Assembly (NCBI GenBank): GCA_002469865.1
Contig: DKOD01000010.1
Span: 1 to 9,038, forward strand
Source of the DNA: Alphaproteobacteria bacterium UBA7371
Lineage (GTDB): Bacteria > Pseudomonadota > Alphaproteobacteria > UBA8317
Length of the DNA: 9,038 bases
Direction: 5' to 3'
Each line of letters begins with the position of its first letter. Position 1 is the stretch's first letter. The notes under the pieces are model-generated. The model ran no database searches. It was not told the DNA's origin and saw only the letters and a list, made by a program, of their open reading frames with translations. Both the position numbers and the translations under genes were made by a program. Below, piece after piece: positions 6,103 through 9,038 of this stretch.

Positions 6103-6927
6103 ATGAATTTCCTCAGCAAAACCGTTCTTGCTGGTTCCGTACTTGGCCTTGCTGGCTGTGGTACTTTCACCGCCGAGCCATTCATGAACAGCACCGTTGA
6201 AGGTGATGACTTTAACGCGCATCTTGCACGTTTTTATCAGGAAGAAACAAAGGTCGCAGGCAAAGAAGTTAATTGGCCACTGGCTGGTGCCTATGCAGAA
6301 AAAGGCCGCATGGCTGCTGCAGGCAACACACCTGAGCCTTGGACTTCCGAGCAGTTTGATGGTCAGCACAATTACGTGACCAACAACGACAAGGCCGACA
6401 TGATCGCCAAGATCGACGGTGCCCGTGCACAGCTGATGGACGCGCTTGCCTCCAACCGCGACTCCAACCCTGAAGCATGCGCCAAGGCCCAGGTTATGTT
6501 CGACCGTCACGTTGTTGACGAAGCTTACACCAAGAATGATGTGGAGCCAGCCGAGCATTACAAGATCTTTGAAGAAGCGCTCGCTGAATGTGGTGGCGCT
6601 GCTATTGCAGCCATTGATGCCTACACCATCTATTTTGGCTTCGACCGCTACAACCTCACCGACGCTGCCAAGCGTGTGATCAACAACGTCGCGGGCTTGA
6701 CGAATGGTCGTGGTGTGAATGTTTACGGCTACACCGACACTGCTGGTCCTGCTTCATATAATGCGGGTCTTTCCAAGCGTCGTGCCGATTCTGTGGCCAA
6801 GGCTCTTCGTGACGCTGGCGTTCAGGTTGTCGCTGAAATTCCAGAAGGCGAAACCAACCTTGCCGTCGACACAGGTGATGGCGTTGCCGAACCACTCAAC
6901 CGCCGCGCGATCGTCAAGTTCCGCTAA
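6103..6927 (+). CDS. OmpA-domain outer-membrane lipoprotein (peptidoglycan-binding)
   Basis: A 274-residue lipoprotein that probably anchors the outer membrane to peptidoglycan. The N-terminus has one Lys, a short hydrophobic stretch and a lipobox LAGC with the modified cysteine at C19; Gly-Thr follows rather than an inner-membrane Asp, which suits outer-membrane sorting. Residues 20 to about 170 match no family I recognise; they are acidic and hold the only other cysteines, C126 and C163. Residues from about 175 form an OmpA C-terminal domain: YFGFDRYNLT at 177-186, GYTDTAG with D212, then N220xxxLSxxRAxxVxxxL with R228, and a closing NRRAIVKFR. D212 and R228 match the two diaminopimelate-binding residues of the family. 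It is shorter in its OmpA part than Pal-plus-partner fusions and lacks a beta-barrel. It has its own promoter, a good Shine-Dalgarno and a terminator, and its codon use suggests high expression. Confidence 0.88.
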   Translation: MNFLSKTVLAGSVLGLAGCGTFTAEPFMNSTVEGDDFNAHLARFYQEETKVAGKEVNWPLAGAYAEKGRMAAAGNTPEPWTSEQFDGQHNYVTNNDKADMIAKIDGARAQLMDALASNRDSNPEACAKAQVMFDRHVVDEAYTKNDVEPAEHYKIFEEALAECGGAAIAAIDAYTIYFGFDRYNLTDAAKRVINNVAGLTNGRGVNVYGYTDTAGPASYNAGLSKRRADSVAKALRDAGVQVVAEIPEGETNLAVDTGDGVAEPLNRRAIVKFR

Positions 6928-6950
6928 TCGGTTTTTTAACAGTTTTGAAG

Positions 6951-6979
6951 AAAGCCCCGTTTTGGCGGGGCTTTTTTTT
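6951..6979 (+). terminator. Rho-independent terminator after the OmpA-domain gene
   Basis: A perfect 9-bp stem (bases 6951-6959 pairing with 6966-6974, core GCCCCG/CGGGGC), a 6-nt loop TTTTGG and a run of eight T (6972-6979). It begins 23 nt past the stop codon and separates this gene from the ABC1 kinase gene. Confidence 0.92.
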
Positions 6980-6999
6980 ATGCCCAAGCCATCCATCTT

Positions 7000-7028
7000 A
7001 ACCCCTAACGGATTGGTCATAAGGGGTT
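7000..7028 (+). repeat. Inverted repeat enclosing the ribosome-binding site of the ABC1 kinase gene
   Basis: AACCCCT (7000-7006) is complementary to AGGGGTT (7022-7028), with 15 nt between. The right arm contains AGGGG (7022-7026), the only candidate Shine-Dalgarno for the ATG at 7036. In the mRNA the hairpin could hide the ribosome-binding site. A stem of 7 bp (9 with two G-U pairs) is modest and may be chance. Confidence 0.4.
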
Positions 7029-7035
7029 GGCAGCA

Positions 7036-8346
7036 ATGAATGAAGAAAACAGGTTTGCCGGCAGGCTTCGCCGTTATGGTCAAGTAGGCGGGCGCGCGGC
7101 AGGATTTGGCCTGAGGGCAACAGGATCGCTTATCCGGGGCCGTGGTCTTGATAATGACGAATTGGCTGATCAATTGGTGGCCAGCCTTGGTGAGTTGCGC
7201 GGCCCATTGGTGAAGGTGGCGCAAATTCTCGCCACCATTCCTGATGCGGTGCCAGCACGTTTTCAAGATGCTTTTGCCAAATTGCAGGCCCATGCACCAT
7301 CCATGGGCAAAAGATTTGTGGCCCGGCGCATGAAGGCCGAACTTGGTGAGGATTGGCAATCAAAATTTGCAAAATTCTCTGAGACATCAGGCTTTGCAGC
7401 ATCCCTTGGCCAGGTTCATGAAGCGGAAACCCTGGATGGCGACAGGGTTGCGGTTAAATTGCAATATCCCGACATGGAATCGGCGGTGGAAGCAGATTTA
7501 AGCCAGCTGGATATCATTCTCGGGCTCATGCGTCGGTTTGATGGTGCCATTGATACCAGGGATATTCGGGAAGAATTGGCTGATCGTTTGCGCGAGGAGC
7601 TTGATTATGAGCGGGAGGCATCATTCATGGGTGCCTATCAACATATGTTGAAGGACTTGCCTGTTCGCGTTCCAAATGTGCATAGGCAATTATCAACGCG
7701 TCGCTTGTTGGTCATGGAATGGCTTGATGGCCAGAGGATTTTTGATGCCAAAGCTCCAGTCGATGAATTGGCCCGCGACCTTTTCAAAGCATGGTGGCAC
7801 CCGCTTGTTGGATACGCCGTGATCCATGGGGATCCTCATCCGGGCAATTACACTTGGAATGAAGAACATGGCCTAAATCTGTTGGATTTTGGGTGTGTGC
7901 GGGTGTTTTCCCCTGAGTTTATTGAAGCGGTTATTAAGCTTTATGAAGGTATTCGTGACGAGGATCGGGACAAAAGGGCCTCGGCATATGCGGATTGGGG
8001 CTTTGTCAATTTAAGCCGTGAATTGATGGACACACTCGATATTTGGGCAGGGTTTATTTATGGCCCATTGCTGGATGATCGCCGTCGGATGATTGCTGAA
8101 GGGGTGGAGGCCGGCGCTTATGGGCGCGCCGAAGCCACGGAGGTCCATGCAAGATTGAAAAAGTTGGGGCCAGTAAAGCCCCCGAGGGAATTTGTTTTCA
8201 TGGACCGTGCGGCAATATCCTTAGGTAGTGTTTTTATTCGCCTTGGAGCCCAGCAAAATTGGCATAGGTTGTTTGAAGAAGAACTTGAAGCATCAAGTCC
8301 CAAACAGCGCCGACAACGTCAGGAAGCCATACTTTCGAAGGTGTGA
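7036..8346 (+). CDS. ABC1/UbiB (AarF/ADCK/COQ8) family atypical kinase
   Basis: A 436-residue protein of the ABC1 atypical kinase family; relatives UbiB and COQ8 support ubiquinone biosynthesis through ATPase activity at the membrane. Motifs from M7036: the KxGQ region reads K60-V-A-Q63 (Ala in place of the usual Gly), the A-rich loop plus QVH reads GFAASLGQVH at 119-128, the ATP-site lysine is K141 in VAVKLQYP, ELDYE at 188-192, VMEWLDG as hinge, the catalytic loop HGDPHPGN at 264-271, and the metal-binding DFG at 284-286. All catalytic residues are present. It lacks the two C-terminal membrane helices of E. coli UbiB (about 546 residues), so it may be a soluble branch rather than UbiB itself. 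The ATG at 7036 has AGGGG nine nt upstream; a TTG at 7027 would leave no spacing. Downstream genes for an oxidase subunit and transhydrogenase share the strand. Confidence 0.88.
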   Translation: MNEENRFAGRLRRYGQVGGRAAGFGLRATGSLIRGRGLDNDELADQLVASLGELRGPLVKVAQILATIPDAVPARFQDAFAKLQAHAPSMGKRFVARRMKAELGEDWQSKFAKFSETSGFAASLGQVHEAETLDGDRVAVKLQYPDMESAVEADLSQLDIILGLMRRFDGAIDTRDIREELADRLREELDYEREASFMGAYQHMLKDLPVRVPNVHRQLSTRRLLVMEWLDGQRIFDAKAPVDELARDLFKAWWHPLVGYAVIHGDPHPGNYTWNEEHGLNLLDFGCVRVFSPEFIEAVIKLYEGIRDEDRDKRASAYADWGFVNLSRELMDTLDIWAGFIYGPLLDDRRRMIAEGVEAGAYGRAEATEVHARLKKLGPVKPPREFVFMDRAAISLGSVFIRLGAQQNWHRLFEEELEASSPKQRRQRQEAILSKV

Positions 8347-8368
8347 CGGAAGAATTTACGCCTTGCCC

Positions 8369-8402
8369 TTGTTGCATCAGCATCATTTTGGGCATATTGC
8401 CC
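8369..8402 (+). promoter_or_regulatory. Weak promoter-like region with a 13-bp palindrome before the oxidase subunit gene
   Basis: The 95-nt gap between the ABC1 kinase and oxidase subunit genes contains TTGTTG (8369-8374), 18 nt, then CATATT (8393-8398). The latter sits within the palindrome GGGCATATTGCCC (8390-8402). This could be a promoter with an operator over its -10, but both elements are weak and no T-run follows, so it is not a terminator. Confidence 0.25.
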
Positions 8403-8441
8403 CTCATAGCGTAATTGGATGTTTTGAAGGGGGCAGCAAAC

Positions 8442-8576
8442 ATGTCTGAATATCAAGAAGGTTCCATGGATATTTCTGAACACCGCCGCACTTGGGCAGG
8501 CTTTGTAAAATTGACGCAAATTACCATTATTTCCGTGGTGGTATTGCTCGTATTGATGGCACTATTTTTGGTTTAA
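8442..8576 (+). CDS. aa3-type cytochrome c oxidase subunit IV (small bacterial type)
   Basis: A 44-residue membrane protein matching the bacterial aa3-type subunit IV family (PF07835, COX4_pro_2), a single-helix accessory subunit seen in the Rhodobacter and Paracoccus oxidases. It has a short polar head containing GSMDISEHRRTWAGFVK (residues 7-23) and one hydrophobic helix, about residues 24-44, rich in V, I and L, which ends the protein. The GSMDI and TWAGF elements are typical. The ATG at 8442 is supported by AAGGGGG (8427-8433) eight nt upstream; the alternative Met at residue 9 would remove the conserved head. It stands apart from any cta operon and 37 nt upstream of pntA, an arrangement I recall from other alphaproteobacteria. 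Confidence 0.85.
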   Translation: MSEYQEGSMDISEHRRTWAGFVKLTQITIISVVVLLVLMALFLV

Positions 8577-8601
8577 CAATCGTTAGACCTGATTATATTT
8601 T

Positions 8602-8606
8602 GGAGG
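8602..8606 (+). promoter_or_regulatory. Shine-Dalgarno of pntA
   Basis: GGAGG, 7 nt before the ATG at 8614, in the 37-nt gap after the oxidase subunit gene. It fixes the start of the truncated pntA. Confidence 0.7.
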
Positions 8607-8613
8607 ATAACTC

Positions 8614-9038
8614 ATGCAGATAGCGGTCCCACGCGAGGTGCGTGATGGTGAAACACGGGTTGCGGCCACGCCCGATTCCGTGAAGCGCCTCGTCAAAGCC
8701 GGGCATCATGTGGTTGTGGAGACCAATGCGGGTCTTTTGGCATCCATGGATGACAAGGCTTATGAGGAGGCCGGCGCCAGCATCGCTGCTGACTTTAAGG
8801 CTTGTGTGAAGGGTGCGGATCTCGTGATCAAAATTAGACGCCCGGAAGCCACCGAAATCAAAGCGATGGCCAAGGGCACCACAATTTGTGCCATCATGGC
8901 CCCGTTCAATGATCGTGAGACCCTCGATGCGGCTGCCAAAGCCGGTTTGAATGTCTTTGGCATGGAATTTGTTCCTAGGATCAGCCGGGCCCAATCCATG
9001 GACATTCTCTCATCGCAATCAAACCTTGCGGGATACAA
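8614..9038 (+). CDS. pntA: NAD(P) transhydrogenase subunit alpha (PntA/PntAA), 5' part
   Basis: The start of the Re/Si-specific, proton-translocating transhydrogenase alpha subunit (domain I), which binds NAD(H) and, with PntB, couples hydride transfer from NADH to NADP+ to proton entry, supplying NADPH. The frame is open to the window edge, giving 141 complete codons of a subunit that is about 380 residues in three-subunit versions. The N-terminal IAVPREVRDGETRVAATPD is the AlaDH/PNT N-terminal signature, and GMEFVPRISRAQSMD followed by ILSSQSNLAGY is the strongly conserved PntA motif, nearly identical to Rhodospirillum rubrum PntAA; this excludes alanine dehydrogenase. The distance to domain II cannot be judged here. 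pntAB and pntB would be expected downstream. Confidence 0.95.
   Translation, partial: MQIAVPREVRDGETRVAATPDSVKRLVKAGHHVVVETNAGLLASMDDKAYEEAGASIAADFKACVKGADLVIKIRRPEATEIKAMAKGTTICAIMAPFNDRETLDAAAKAGLNVFGMEFVPRISRAQSMDILSSQSNLAGY

Noticed and set aside
6079..6558. A 159-codon open frame on the minus strand opposite the lipoprotein gene
   Set aside because: It lies antisense to a gene with a lipobox, a good ribosome-binding site and an OmpA domain; no independent start signal is evident.
6754..7359. A 201-codon open frame on the minus strand
   Set aside because: It runs across the end of the lipoprotein gene, the intrinsic terminator and the start of the ABC1 kinase gene, and shows no recognisable domain.
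8593..9038. Minus-strand open frames of 133 and more than 90 codons at the right end
   Set aside because: Both are antisense to the strongly conserved PntA N-terminus.
1..9038. Undescribed mobile, defence or secondary-metabolite system
   Set aside because: Nearly every base belongs to a recognisable household gene family. No direct repeats, integrase, transposase, toxin-antitoxin pair or atypical cassette was seen.

Overview
The window reads as an ordinary chromosomal stretch of an alphaproteobacterium with a GC content of roughly one half (judged by eye). The evidence is a GapR nucleoid protein (DUF2312), a DUF1244 protein beside a predicted N-formylglutamate amidohydrolase, a 44-residue aa3-type cytochrome oxidase subunit IV placed just before pntA, and a PntA N-terminus very like the short PntAA of Rhodospirillum-type three-subunit transhydrogenases. 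I cannot place it more finely than class. I saw no mobile element, CRISPR array, tRNA, rRNA, defence cassette or phage gene.

Layout. (1) Bases 1-3471, plus strand: the end of glcD, then glcE and glcF with 9-nt gaps, a glycolate oxidase operon. (2) Bases 3437-4660, minus strand: a MOFRL-family glycerate 2-kinase, overlapping the end of glcF tail to tail by 35 bp. (3) Bases 4659-5923, plus strand: a predicted N-formylglutamate amidohydrolase, a DUF1244 protein and gapR, apparently one operon. Its first start codon shares bases with the start codon of the divergent kinase gene. (4) Bases 6026-6979: a self-contained monocistronic unit with a plausible promoter, an OmpA-domain outer-membrane lipoprotein with biased codon use, and a clear intrinsic terminator. 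(5) Bases 7036-9038, plus strand: an ABC1/UbiB-family atypical kinase, the small cytochrome oxidase subunit IV, and the first third or so of pntA, cut by the window edge.

How the parts fit. GlcDEF oxidises glycolate to glyoxylate and passes electrons to the respiratory chain. In the glycerate pathway glyoxylate is turned, by enzymes not in this window, to glycerate, which the kinase phosphorylates to 2-phosphoglycerate. The first block therefore holds the entry and exit steps of glycolate assimilation. The last block has a membrane-energetics theme: quinone-pathway kinase family, terminal oxidase subunit and proton-translocating transhydrogenase. The middle block pairs a small amidohydrolase and a CxxC protein of unknown function with a DNA-binding nucleoid protein.

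I did not find a convincing undescribed system. The observations most worth checking are the two divergent genes with overlapping start codons, the DUF1244-gapR linkage, and motif changes in the glycerate kinase and the ABC1 kinase.
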